Part shown: piece after piece, positions 33,330 through 44,319 of the stretch
Layout of the letters: every line of letters starts with the position of its first letter
Position numbering within the stretch: position 1 is the stretch's first letter
Assembly: GCF_028372415.1 (NCBI RefSeq)
Contig: NC_092876.1
Coordinates: 58,017,256 to 58,081,255, forward strand
Reading direction: 5' to 3'
Length of the DNA stretch: 64,000 nt
Source: Notamacropus eugenii
Lineage: Eukaryota > Chordata > Mammalia > Diprotodontia > Macropodidae
Made by a program: the position numbers and the translations under genes
The notes under the pieces: generated by a model
Databases searched by the model: none
Seen by the model: the letters and a program-made list of their open reading frames with translations, nothing else
Told to the model about the DNA's origin: nothing

Positions 33330-34880
33330 ATGGAAAGATAGGAGGGTGGGTGATTGGCACCACTTGAACTTTATTCTCATCAGTATTGGCTTAAAGAGAG
33401 AGTAATATACACAATCAGTTGAATATAGAAATTGATCTAACCTGACAGGAAAATAGGAGGGGATGAGATTAAATAAAGAAGGGAGGCTGACAGACAAGGG
33501 GAGATGGTAGACGGAAGCAAAACACTGTCAAGGAGAAAGTGTGAAAGGAGAGAGAGGAAAAACAGGAGGAAAAATAGGATGGAGGGAAACGCACAGTAAT
33601 CATTATTGTGAATGAAAATGTGATGAATTTTCTCATAAAATGGAAGTGGATAACAGTGGATCAAAAACCAGAATCCTACAATATGTTCTTTACAAGAAAC
33701 ACACTTGAAGCAGGGAGACACACACAGAGTAAAGGTAAGAGACTGGAGCAGAACATATTATGCTTCAGCTGAAGTAAAAAAAAGCAGAGGTAGCAATATT
33801 GATCTCAGACAAAGCAAAAGTAAAAATAGATCTAATTAAAAGAGATAAGGAAAGAAATTATATCTTGCCAAAGGTACCATAGACAATGAAGTATTATCAA
33901 CACTAAACATATATTCATCAAGTAGCACAGCATCAAAATTCTTAAAGGAGAAGTTTAGTGAATTACAGGAAGAGACAGAAAAACCATACTAGTGGGAGAC
34001 CTCAACTTTCCCCTCTCATAACTTGATGAATCCAACCAAAAAATAAACAAGAAAGAAACTAAGGAGGTAAAAAGAATATTTAAAAAGTTAGATATGATAG
34101 ACAAATATTGGGTAAGGTGTGGGGAAAATAGGTACATTAATGTACCGTTCATGGAGCTGTGCACTGGTCCAGCCATTTTGAAAAGTAATTTGGAATTATA
34201 CCCAATAAGTTATTAAACTATACAACATTAAATTAGGTAAACTTTAACGCACTACTAGGTCTATGCTCCAAAGAAATCAAAGAAAGAGGAAAAGGACTCA
34301 TGTACAAAAATATAGCTGCAACTCTTTCGTGAAGACAAAGAATTGAAAACTAAGGGCATGCCCATCAGTTGGGGAATGGATGAACAAATTACGGTACATG
34401 GATGTGATAGAATACTACTGTGCTGTAAGAGATGATGGAGATGGTTTCAAAGAAATCTGGGAAGACTTATATGAACTAATTCTAAGCAAAGTGGGCAGAA
34501 CGAGGAGAACAATTTAAACTGTGATATTGCAGAAACAAGCAATTTTGAAAAACTTATTTACTCCTATCAACACAATAACTAAAGATGATTCCAGAGGCCT
34601 CGTGAGGAAGCATTTTGCCTACCTGACAAAAAGGGATTAGACTGAGGGCAGGTTGAGACATATAGACACAAATGTATATGGGATGTGTACATATACACAA
34701 ACACATGCACACATACACACACACACACACACACAGAGCCAATATGGGAATTTGTTTTCCTTGAATGTATATACTTAAAACTAGGGTTTTGTTTTTCTTT
34801 ATTTCTCAGTGTAAAGAGAAGGGAAGGGAGAGAAGGTCATTAACTGAAAAAGCATTTAATAGGGAGAAAAAAAATGCCTT
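33330..34880 (+). mobile_element. L1 LINE with large internal deletion
   Basis: The first part (33330-34100) covers the 5' side of ORF2, including the endonuclease region around 'acaagaaacacacttgaagc'. The part after about 34107 is the ORF2 C-terminus ('catcagttggggaatggatg'). The reverse transcriptase region is absent between them, so roughly 2-2.5 kb was lost. An (AC)n run lies at 34716-34736. Confidence 0.75.
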
Positions 34881-34939
34881 ACTGGACCTCACCCTGCTTT
34901 GCAGAATAAGATAGGTGAACTAACTGATTTTAAGCTTCC

Positions 34940-35050
34940 TTTCCAGCTCTGACAAGATATATAGTCTAACATTTTTTGTGCTTTATTAGAGCTGACCTTC
35001 CCAGCTCTAATATTCTACGTTCTACAGCCCCTCTCAACTTTACATTCTAA
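34940..35050 (-). repeat. 33 bp repeat array, 3-4 diverged units
   Basis: 'ttccagctctgacaagatat', 'cttcccagctctaatattct', 'ctctcaactttacattctaa'. Confidence 0.6.
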
Positions 35051-35054
35051 ATAA

Positions 35055-35325
35055 AATTTGTTCTTTTATAAAACCAAATCAGGTGCTTATTTCAAAGTTG
35101 AAAAACTTTGAAAGTAACTAGTTATATTTCTAACTTTGAGTTACTTTACAAAAGCAAAAATAAATTAATACTTAAAAAGTTTAGGTATCATGATAAAGAT
35201 TTCAAGATGAATGTAAAACTGAAGTTGTATTAATGTTATAAAACCATATAGTAGGAATTTTAGTTAAAAATGTAACTGTGTACTACTTCACACTAGGGAT
35301 AGTTTAGATTCAAACATATGATTTC
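35055..35325. other. AT-rich unassigned sequence
   Basis: No element recognised. Confidence 0.4.
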
Positions 35326-35329
35326 ATCT

Positions 35330-35538
35330 AGGTAGGGAACTCTAGCTGTTGAAACTCCCTCCACTGACACATATTAGCAGCCTATATGGGACCTATAGTT
35401 TTAGAGAGTTGTCTTAAGGCCAGGTTAAGAACCTTGCCTGTATGCACAAAGGCAATATGTATCAGAGGCAGGATCTGAACCCGGGTCTTCTTGACTCCAA
35501 AGGTGGCCATTTATGCACTGTGCTATGCTGCCTCTAAA
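35330..35538 (-). mobile_element. CORE SINE
   Basis: 'aggcaggatctgaacccggg' and 'gcactgtgctatgctgcctc'. Confidence 0.7.
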
Positions 35539-35540
35539 GA

Positions 35541-35642
35541 TGAAATTTAGTGTGGGTGGATAAATGTAAAGTCTTATATTTGAATTCAAACAATCAATCA
35601 CAAAATTAGGTGATGAAAGACGCAAGGGAGAGTAGTTGATAT
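35541..35642 (+). mobile_element. CR1/L3 LINE, upstream piece (split by the ERV)
   Basis: 'aaatgtaaagtcttatattt' is the CR1/L3 ORF2 section that normally precedes the part found at 43363. The two pieces sit directly on the two sides of the ERV fossil. Confidence 0.65.
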
Positions 35643-36107
35643 TGTCATCTGAACCAAACTGGGCTCTAACTTGTGGGTGGATAGAGCTAAACAAAGCAGG
35701 CCAGAGAGAGGAAAGTCAGGCATCAAAGAGAAGCTTAATTTCAAAGTGAGGGGAATGGCGTGCCAGCAAGAAGGGAAATTATATACATGTGCCAGGGCCC
35801 CAGACCTAGTGGAGTAATCCACTCTAGTTTGACTGAACCTTGATTTATATATTTGCAGCTAGATAAAGAGTCAAACAGTGTAGTATAGCAACAGTGAAAT
35901 ACAAAAGCAATAGTGAAACAAGGTTGTCCAGTGACAAAATGTCCGTTCATAGCAGAGCTTCATGTCTGGGTCTGTTGGTGCTTGTCTGAGTTCAGGGACC
36001 ATCAGTTCCAGAAGGTAAGTGCAAAGGATTGTTGTTATGCCAAGTTCAGGGCACAGTTTGCTAGCTGAGCCTTAGCTCTGGAAACAGTGTCTCCTAATAT
36101 CTTAGTA
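35643..36107 (-). repeat. ERV 3' LTR
   Basis: 465 bp; pairs with the copy at 42910. A TATATAA box on the minus strand lies in the middle of both copies. Confidence 0.85.
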
Positions 36108-36121
36108 TTTCTTCCTTTTGT
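36108..36121 (-). other. ERV polypurine tract
   Basis: The minus strand reads ACAAAAGGAAGAAA directly before the 3' LTR. Confidence 0.65.
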
Positions 36122-39100
36122 CCAAAGGGAGGGGGTCTAAAAGAACCCTTACTCTTTTAGCCAATAAAGAGAGGCCAGTTTAAGCCAAGATGCCATGAGA
36201 ATCCAGCTGGGCCAGGACAAGATGTTGATTTGAATAGGTCTTGTCTAGCCACTGTTTGCTTGCAAGCAGAAAAGGGAAGGAGGTCAAAAATGTAGAGGGA
36301 GAAAATGCTTGAATCAGGGCCTTGGTGGTCAGGTACATAACAAAAGGGAAGAGAAAAAAACTAGGACAATATACTCAGCCCTCATTTGAAACCTTGGGAC
36401 AGCTATCTCATCCAGATGTTGACTGCTTCTGGATTCGACCTGAATGAAACCTGAGGTCCCCAAAGGGTTCTACCATCCACTCAGGAGCAGGGGCTTTCTT
36501 CAGATGATCCAGGAGTCCACACCTACAAGTCTCACAACTATGGGGGTAGTCAGAAGGACCTGGTAGGGGCCCCTAGCTTGAGATGTACAATTGTGAAAAC
36601 TCCTTACATCAATCTTTAATCTGAGTTTCTGGTCAACATTCTTGCTTATAAGTCTCTAAACAACACAGAGAGATGGTCCCATTTCCCAGCCACACAGGTC
36701 TGTTTTCAAACAAAGCAATAAGGTTTTCTCTCAGTTCCCATAATTACATAAGTCAGGTCACATCAATGTCACGTTACAGATCAAATTACTTAGAGGGCTC
36801 ACAATGGACTAGTTTTGAGAATGGAGATTTACACGTCACCCAGGTAACTAAGGAAACTCAGACATAAGCCATGCAAAGCAATATGATAATTATCATCAAT
36901 GTTAACTAACATCAAGCTTCCTTGTATCCTAGTAACCCCTTCTCAATATCCACTTAACCAGCACATTTGAGTCCCAGATGTCTCACGGAGTTATCTGGTC
37001 CCAAGATAGCTTTTCTAGAACAATAGGCTTTATTCACAGGACAGCTCTGAAGGGGGGTTCTGCCTCTCTGGTTCCAAATCTAGAACTTCCTAGGTAATTC
37101 TTAATTAATATAATTTAGTACAATCACTTAAATTTGGTTTTTCAATCTTGAAACTTCAGAGAATTTCAGTTTATATACCCTTGGCTCTTTTTATCCTTAC
37201 CAAAATCCTGTACCTGATGTAAGAATCTTTTAAAATTTTATGAGGGTCCAGCCATAAAATGAGCTCTTATGCCTTTTAAAATGATCAGACAGATTCTTTA
37301 ATAATGGGAAAATAATTTTACCTTCTTTACCATTATCCATACAATTTATGTGTAAATCGTAATCTAATTTGGAGAACTTATTACTAAAACATACTCAAAG
37401 CCTGAATTTCCATGATAGATAAATTTGGAATCCATTCATGTTGTTGCTTTCTCAAAATCTGCTGTTCCATTTATTTAGAAAACTTTTACATGACTGTCTT
37501 ATCACTTCATCTAAGCATCTCCCCCTTAGGAGAATATCATCTCTATATTATAATTTGACCTCCAATACAAGTTAAAAATTTAAGATGTTCATACCTGCAT
37601 CCTATTATAGTAACTCAGAGACATTCCAGTACCAATCTATTATTTAACAGATTTAGTATTATACTTACAAAATTTCTTGATTATGGAAATTTGCTATAAA
37701 AGGACAAGAAGGGACATAGTTATAACAATGTCATATATCCTAACAGGGATTTGGGGGAAATTGTCTTAGCTCTGTTTGATTCCAAGCATGAGTCATATCT
37801 GACAGCCAATCACGTAGTCACAGGGTATTAAAAGCAAGGCTCAGGATTAACCAAGTGAGAATTTTCCTGTTCAGAAAGCAAATACCACAATGGAAAAATA
37901 GAGTCAGATGGATCCTACCTAGGCTGTACCAAAGTTGTCCCCAAAACTTTTGCTGGGCACAGACATCCACTCAGATTGCAGTGCATGCCATTTTCTATTA
38001 TTGGGTTCATGACAATTCAGACAACTATCTCTGCAATCAAATACCAAACAATAGAAATTGCAGTCTCAGGAATTTATAGCTTAAATAGCAAAATTTCACT
38101 AGCCACAACTTAGGGCCTAAATATCTTTCCTGATGTCTCCCTAACAGTTAACATTTCATTTATCCTTTATTTGTAAATTAAAACTACCCATATTCTATGG
38201 CTTCAGACATACAGCCAGTACCAGATAGTTGATTCATCATTAATATGTTGAATCTACATCTTAAAACTCCTCTATACACTTTCATAATAGCCAAGATTTT
38301 CAAATAAAAATTTGCTATTACATATTATTATCTGCTTTATAACAAAATTTAAGTTACTAGACATTTAACAATTTTAAAATATCTATTTTTATCACAACCT
38401 TTTAAAAGCCCAATTCATGTATAACAGCATCTAGATTAAAAAGTTGTTTTGTCTAACAGCGTTTCTGCTACAATGATCTCTCAAATTTCACAATATAAGA
38501 GAATTTAGAAATACAATAATAACGCAAACAACATCATGTATTTAAAACATGGAACAAAACTTCAGTCAGAGCCAAGATAAATGCAGGAATTTCTTGAGCT
38601 CTCCCCCCAAACCCCTCCAAATACCTGTAAAAAAAATTACTTTAAGCAAATTCTAGATCTGCAAAACCCACAAAATGATGAAGTGAAACAAATCTCCAGC
38701 CCAAGATAGCCTGGCAGATTGGCAGGAAGTGTCTATCGTGCCAGGCTGGGAGCAGAGTGGAGCACAGTCAGCGTGAGCTGTGCCAGCACAGACAAGGTCA
38801 AAGAAGGCCTCAAGAGACTGAATTACTGGCAGTTGAGGCAGTTTCCAGACTTCTCAACCCACAAATACCAAAGACAGCACAGAAGGTCAGTGAGAAAACT
38901 CTGTGCAATGTGATTTGGCTGGAGTTCAGCCCCAGCTTTAGGGTGGAGGTGAAAGCCCAGGCCAGTGGTAGCAGGAGCAGTGGTGGCTGCAGCTGCTTCC
39001 AGAGCTCTGGACCCACAGACGTTGGGGGATTAAGTGAGTGATACAAAACCCCTGAAGCCTGGGACAGTACAGCCATCCCCACCCCCACCTCCACTAGAAG

Positions 39101-39146
39101 CAGAGTCCTGCCTTGACAAAGAGGTCTCTATCTGGCTGGGAACATG

Positions 39147-40223
39147 AGCAAACAGGTCAAAAAAAAAAAACTCAGATTATAGAATCTTACTTTGGTGACA
39201 AAGAAGATCACAACATACAACCAGAAGAAGACAGCAAAGTCAAAATACCTACATCAAAATTCTCCAAAAAAAATATGAATTTGTCACAGGATATGAAAGA
39301 GCTCAAAAAGGATTCTAAAACTCAAGTAAGAGAAGTAGAGGAAAAAGTGGGAAGAGAAATGAGAATGATGCAAGAAAATCATGAAAAACGAATCAACAGC
39401 TTGCTAAAGGAAATCCCCCCAAAATACTGAAGAAGCAAACACCTTAAAAAAGGACTAACCCAAATGGCAAAAGAGGTTCAAAAAGCTAATGAGGAGAAAA
39501 ATGCCTTAAAAAGCAGGATTAACCAAATGGAAAAGAGGTCAAAGGCTCACTGAACAAAATAATTCCTTCAAAATTAAAATGGAGCAGATGGAAGTTAATT
39601 ACTTTGAGAGAAATCAAGAAATCATAAAACAGAACCAAAGTAATGAAAAAAATAGAACACAATGTGAAATATTTCACTGGAAAAACCACTGACCTGGAAA
39701 ATATTTCCAGGAGAGAGAATTTAGAAATTAATGGGCTATCTGAAAGCCATGATCAAAAAAAGAGCCTAGACATCATCAAAATTATCAGTGAAAACTGCCC
39801 TGATATTCTAGAACCAGGGGGTAAAATAGAAACTGAAAGAATCCACCAATTGCCTCTTGAAAGAGATCCCAAAGGGAAAAATCCTGGGAATATTTAGTCA
39901 AATTTCAAAGTTCCCCAATCAAGGAGAAAATATTGGAAGCAGCAACAAAGAAACAATTTGAGTATTGTGAAAATATAATCACAATGGCACAATATCTACC
40001 AACTTCTACATTAAGGGATCTCAGGGCTTGGAATATGATATTCCAGAGGTCAAAGGAGCTAGGATCAAAACCAAGAATTACTTGCCCAGCAAAATTGAAT
40101 ATAATTCTTCAGGGGAAAAAATGTAATTTCAGTGAAATAGAGGACTTCCAAGCATTCTTGCTGAAAAGACGGGAGCTGAATAGAAAATCTGACTTTCAAA
40201 TACAAGAATCAAGAAAAGCATGA
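39147..40223 (+). pseudogene. HAL1 copy 1 ORF1, decayed
   Basis: L1 ORF1p-like protein: lysine-rich start, coiled coil, then the RNA-binding middle (TDLENISRRENLEINGLSES) and the C-terminal domain. The start at ATGAGCAAACAG fits the HAL1 reading. At least one early stop (after about 39428) and several frame changes separate the parts. The longest remaining frames are 39643-39897 and 39933-40223. Confidence 0.8.
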
Positions 40224-40347
40224 AAAGGTAAACAAAAAAGAGAAATCATAAGGGACTTATTAAAATTGAACTGTTTACATTCTTACATGGAAAGATGATA
40301 TTTGTAACTCATGAGATCTTGCTTAGTATTAGGGTAATTGAAGGAAA

Positions 40348-40450
40348 TTAGATAGATAGATAGACAGACAGACATAGACAAATAGACAGAGAGATGGATA
40401 GATGGATGGATGGAGGGATGGATGATGGATGGATAGATAGGTAGATAAAT
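40348..40450. repeat. (GATA)/(GACA)/(GGAT) microsatellite in HAL1 3' UTR
   Basis: Tetranucleotide repeats at the same place in the HAL1 3' UTR where the copy at 61.4 kb has a (CA)n run. Confidence 0.9.
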
Positions 40451-41100
40451 AGCTGGCACATGATGAGTTGAATATGAAGGGATGATATCTAAAAAATAAA
40501 ATTAAAGGGTGAGTGAGGAATATATTGGAAGGAGACAGAGAAAACTAAAATGGGGTAAATTATCTAATATAAAAGAGGTAAGGAAAAGGTTTCACAATGG
40601 AGGGGAAGAACAGGGAGGTGAGAGAGAATGAGTGAACCTTACTCTCATCAGATTTGATTTGGCTTAAGGAGGGAGTAACATACACACTTAATTGAGTAGC
40701 TTACCCTACAGGACTGTAAGGAGGAAGAGGATAAGAGGTGGGGAAATGATAGAATGGAGGGCAGATTGGGGAAGGGAGTAGTCAAAAGCAAACACTTTTG
40801 GAAAGGGACAGGGTCAAAGTTGAAAATAGAGTAAGTGAGGGGGTGGGATAGGATGGAGAGAAATATCGTTAGTCTTTCACAACATGACTTATGGAAGTTT
40901 TTGCATGGCTACACATGTATATCCTATATTGAATGTTTTGCCTTCTCAATGAGGGTGGATGGAATGGAAAGAAGAAAAATAATTTGGAACTCAAAGTTTT
41001 AAAAAAAACAATTGTTAAAAATTGTTTTTTACATGCAACTGGCAAGTAAGATATATAGGCAGTGGGGGTATAGAAATCTATATTGCCATACAAGAAAGTA

Positions 41101-41414
41101 GGGGCAGCTAGGTGGTGCAGTGGATAAGAACACCAGTGCAGGAGTTAGGGGGACCTGAGTTCAAACCTCACCTCAGACACTTGACGCTCACTAGCTGCGT
41201 GACCTTGAGCAAGTCACTTAACCCCAGTTACCTCATCCTAGGTCATCTCCCATCATCCTGATGAATATCTGGTCACTGGATTCAGATGACTCTGAGGAAA
41301 AGTCAGGCTGGTAACCTGCATAGCCCTCCCTCACTCAAAAACAAAGTCAACTGCATGTCATGTCATTATTTCTCTGATGGCATGGTCTTCTTCGGCAATG
41401 AAGGATGAACACAC
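41101..41414 (+). mobile_element. RTE-tailed tRNA SINE (full length) inserted in HAL1
   Basis: 314 bp from GGGGCAGCTAGGTGGTGCAG to the 'cggcaatgaaggatgaac' tail and short ACACAC end. The duplication ACAAGAAAGTA is perfect (41090-41100 and 41415-41425). It is closely similar to the copy at 59474. Confidence 0.95.
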
Positions 41415-41714
41415 ACAAGAAAGTAAGGAGGGAGAGGATGAGGGAGTTGATAAAAGGGAAGGCAGACTGGCGAAAGGGGTAATCAGAATGCATGTCATAT
41501 CACGGTGGGGGAAGGGAGAGAAGGGGAGAAAATCTGGAACTCAAAATCCTAGGAAAATGAGTGTTGAAAAATAAAAATAAATAAATTAAAGAATTAAAAA
41601 ACAAAACTTCCGATTACATCAACTGCATTTCCAAATTATCCCATATAAAAATCATTAATCTCATTACCTCTGGAATTTTAAAGCTACTTTAGAGTTAACA
41701 GATAGGGAACAATT

Positions 41715-41960
41715 ATATTCATCTAAAGAAATAATGTAGTGCTTAGCATATGCCGGCTGTGTTAAGCACTTTACAATCATTATATTATTTTGATCTCACA
41801 ACAACCTGGGGAGGTGGGTACCATTATTATTTTTCTCTTTATAGATCAAAAAACTAAGGCAAACAGAGTTAAGATAACTTACCTAAGATTACACAATTAA
41901 TGAATTTCTGCAACCAGAACCTAATTCAAGTTTCCCTGCATTTTTCAAGTATTTTTTTCA
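41715..41960 (-). mobile_element. MIR-type SINE inside the ERV interior
   Basis: 'ctcacaacaacctggggagg', 'tttatagatcaaaaaactaa' in reverse order. Confidence 0.6.
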
Positions 41961-42886
41961 ACCCCTTTATTTGGGAACCTGATCTGAGATGGCCAAGGAA
42001 AGGTTAACAAGAGGTGATTATAAGGTGTAAGCCTTTTACCTAATTTTTTCCCTTTCTTCACTCTAGGATTACTTCCAAATTAGCTGCCTTCCTTCATTGC
42101 TGCAGAACAATGAAGCTATCAATCTTCGAGGGAAAATGCCATCTACTTTTTACTTTTATAAATTTAATTCTTATTTTTCCTGAAAACAACTTCTACAGAG
42201 CAGTACGCCAAAAGTTACTAAGTTATTTCAGAAAGGAGTGAGTTCCTGGAATTACCCCAAATCCCAGTAGTTCTCCTCTGAAATCTTAAAATGATTAACC
42301 TTCAAACCTCCAAAATATGCTAAGATGTTTTAGCAGTTCTACAAACTTTGATTATCTGACTTTTTTCTCGTTACCTAATTTCCTGTGGGAAGCCTAAAGT
42401 GGGAGTTAGTTCTACTTGCTGGGACAATTGTTCCAAGTATGAAAATTCATTAATCTTTCCCAGTGTTCTAAACTCTTTGGCTACAGCCCTTAGGAGTTTT
42501 TCTGACTGACTGCATTCTAAATCTTTCAAGGTAACAGAATCTACACAGACATTTTACATTTTACAAAGACACAAAAAGGCAAAACAACAAGACATATACA
42601 AAGTGTGCGGTCACAGTCCACACAGGTACATAGTTACAGAGGCATGTGATTTAAAAAACAACAGAGGCATGCAGAGGGACAAGAAGCATGCAGTTACAAT
42701 TTTACAGAGGCATTCAGTTTTTTAAAAAACAGCAGAGGTGCACAGCGAGGACAAGGAAGCTGGAGATTGAAGCAGGGAGAAAGGTATAAGCTGAAGGTGG
42801 AGTCAAACTTGGAGAAATAAATCTCCAGTGGTTCCTAGTCCATTCCCAATGGTGCTGAAGAGTCCAACGGCCAGGTTGCATGTCCA

Positions 42887-42904
42887 GTCTCACTTCTGAC
42901 ACCA
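42887..42904 (-). other. ERV primer binding site, tRNA-Leu type
   Basis: The minus strand reads TGGTGTCAGAAGTGAGAC, five bases inside the 5' LTR. This resembles the Leu primer site used by ERV-L relatives. Confidence 0.7.
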
Positions 42905-42909
42905 ATTAA

Positions 42910-43362
42910 TGCTAACCAGACTGAACCGGCCTTTAATCTGTGGGTGGTCAGAACTGAAAAGAGCAAGCTAGAGACAGGAGAGTCAGGAATCAAACAGAAG
43001 TTTAATTTCAAAATGATGTAAAGGGCTTGCAAGCAAGGACACATGTTCTCAGGTCCCACCTGTAGTGGGGGGACTTGTTTTAGTGTGACTGAACCTTGAT
43101 TTATATATTTGCAGCTAGATAAAGAGTCAAACAATGTAGTGTAGCAACAGTGAGATACAAAAGCAATGGTGAAACAGTTGTCTAGTGACAAAAAGTCTGT
43201 TCATAGGAGAGCTTCATGTCTGGGTCTGTTGGTGATTGCCTGAGCTCACGGACCATCAGTTCCAGAAGGTGAGTGCAAAGGAGTATTGTTAAACCAAGCT
43301 CAGGGGACAGCTTTCCTGCTGGGCCTTAACTCTGGAAAACGGTGTTTCCTCATATCTTAACA
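42910..43362 (-). repeat. ERV 5' LTR
   Basis: 453 bp with TG and CA ends. Best agreement with the other LTR is in the segment around 'ttgatttatatatttgcagc'. Confidence 0.85.
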
Positions 43363-43690
43363 ATATAAAAAATGACCCTGGGGTTAGAGTAGACTGTAAG
43401 CTTATAGTACAATGCAGAAGCCAAGAAACTAATGAAACCTTAGACTGCATAAAGAGAAGTGTAAATTCCAGGAATAAGGGGTTAGTTACATTGTACTCTG
43501 CCGCAATCAAGTAATTTCTGAAGCTCAATTCTGGGCACCAGGTTTTGCAAAGGACATTGGAGAAAGGACTGAAGATTGTCCTGAAGGGGCATCAGGATCA
43601 AGTTCATATCATATGTGACTTCATAGAATTAACTGTGATATTTACCAGAGAACTGTGATAACTGAAGAGAAGAAGACAGAGGGACCCTGA
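43363..43690 (+). mobile_element. CR1/L3 LINE, downstream piece (split by the ERV)
   Basis: 'tagagtagactgtaagctta', 'cattgtactctgccgcaatc' and 'aattctgggcaccaggtttt' match the conserved CR1/L3 ORF2 stretch that follows the piece at 35541. Confidence 0.75.
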
Positions 43691-43702
43691 TAGCTATCTT
43701 CA

Positions 43703-43790
43703 ATTAATCAATCAATCAATAAGCATTTATTAAGCATAGTGCCAGGCATAGTGCTAAGTACTGGGATTACAAAAAAAGGGCAAAAATATT
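43703..43790 (-). mobile_element. L2 LINE 3' end
   Basis: 'aataagcatttattaagcat' and 'gtgctaagtactgggattac'. Confidence 0.75.
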
Positions 43791-43794
43791 CCAT

Positions 43795-44315
43795 ATTAGA
43801 AGTCTTTGTCTCCTCTTTGTGAGGTGCAAAAAAAGTTCCCTTTAGGGCATAATGTAGCTTTTCTGTGAAGTCATTAACCTGCCACCCCACCTCTTGTCCA
43901 GTGCGTTCTCAGCTTTCTTAGTTCAGACACCACCAGCTGATGCTGTCACGAAGGGACAACCATAAGATGCTGAGGGGGAGATGAGAAGTCCAAACTCTTC
44001 TGGACATTATGAACCTCTTTAGGTCTTTCTCCAGCCGAGAAGACTCAGGCCAAGGCTAAAACTGAGACACTCTTCTCTCCCTTGACTCTCCACTAAGTGA
44101 TTCATTTTCAAGAGTAGCAGGTATGCATGCCCTCTCCTCTCCTTTAGCTCAAATCTCTCAGGCCTAATTGACGACAGATGACCCCTGAGGCATAACCAAA
44201 ACTTCTCAACCAATCCAAAAATGCTTCCTCCATATGATCAAAGATTTTTTTCAAAACTAATCTAATGTTTTTTGATTGATTGGATGATAGATATTCATCA
44301 GTTTAAGGTATTACT
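43795..44315. other. Unassigned intergenic sequence
   Basis: No gene or repeat recognised. Confidence 0.4.
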
Positions 44316-44319
44316 TAAT

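Larger units (their letters stand above)
38564..41599 (+). mobile_element. HAL1 (half-L1) element, copy 1, with 11 bp target duplication
   Basis: Flanked by AACAAAACTTC at 38553-38563 and 41600-41610. It starts with an L1-type 'cagagccaagataaatgcag' 5' end, has a decayed ORF1 (about 39147-40223) and goes straight into a 3' UTR without any ORF2. It ends in an A-rich tail. Without the SINE inside it is about 2.7 kb. Its ORF1 pieces include KKKTQIIESYFGD near the start and the C-terminal part around ITCPAKLNIILQGKK. Confidence 0.9.
35643..43362 (-). mobile_element. Endogenous retrovirus fossil (LTR element, ERV-L-like primer site)
   Basis: A minus-strand LTR element. The LTRs are 35643-36107 (3') and 42910-43362 (5'). 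A Leu-tRNA-type primer binding site lies at 42887-42904 and a polypurine tract at 36108-36121. The element is flanked by ATAT on both sides. Its own length is about 4.7 kb; the rest is a HAL1 element and a SINE inserted inside. I recognise no gag, pol or env in the internal part, so it is either a non-coding relative or thoroughly broken. The LTRs differ by roughly 15 percent by eye, which suggests an old, marsupial-lineage insertion. Confidence 0.85.
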
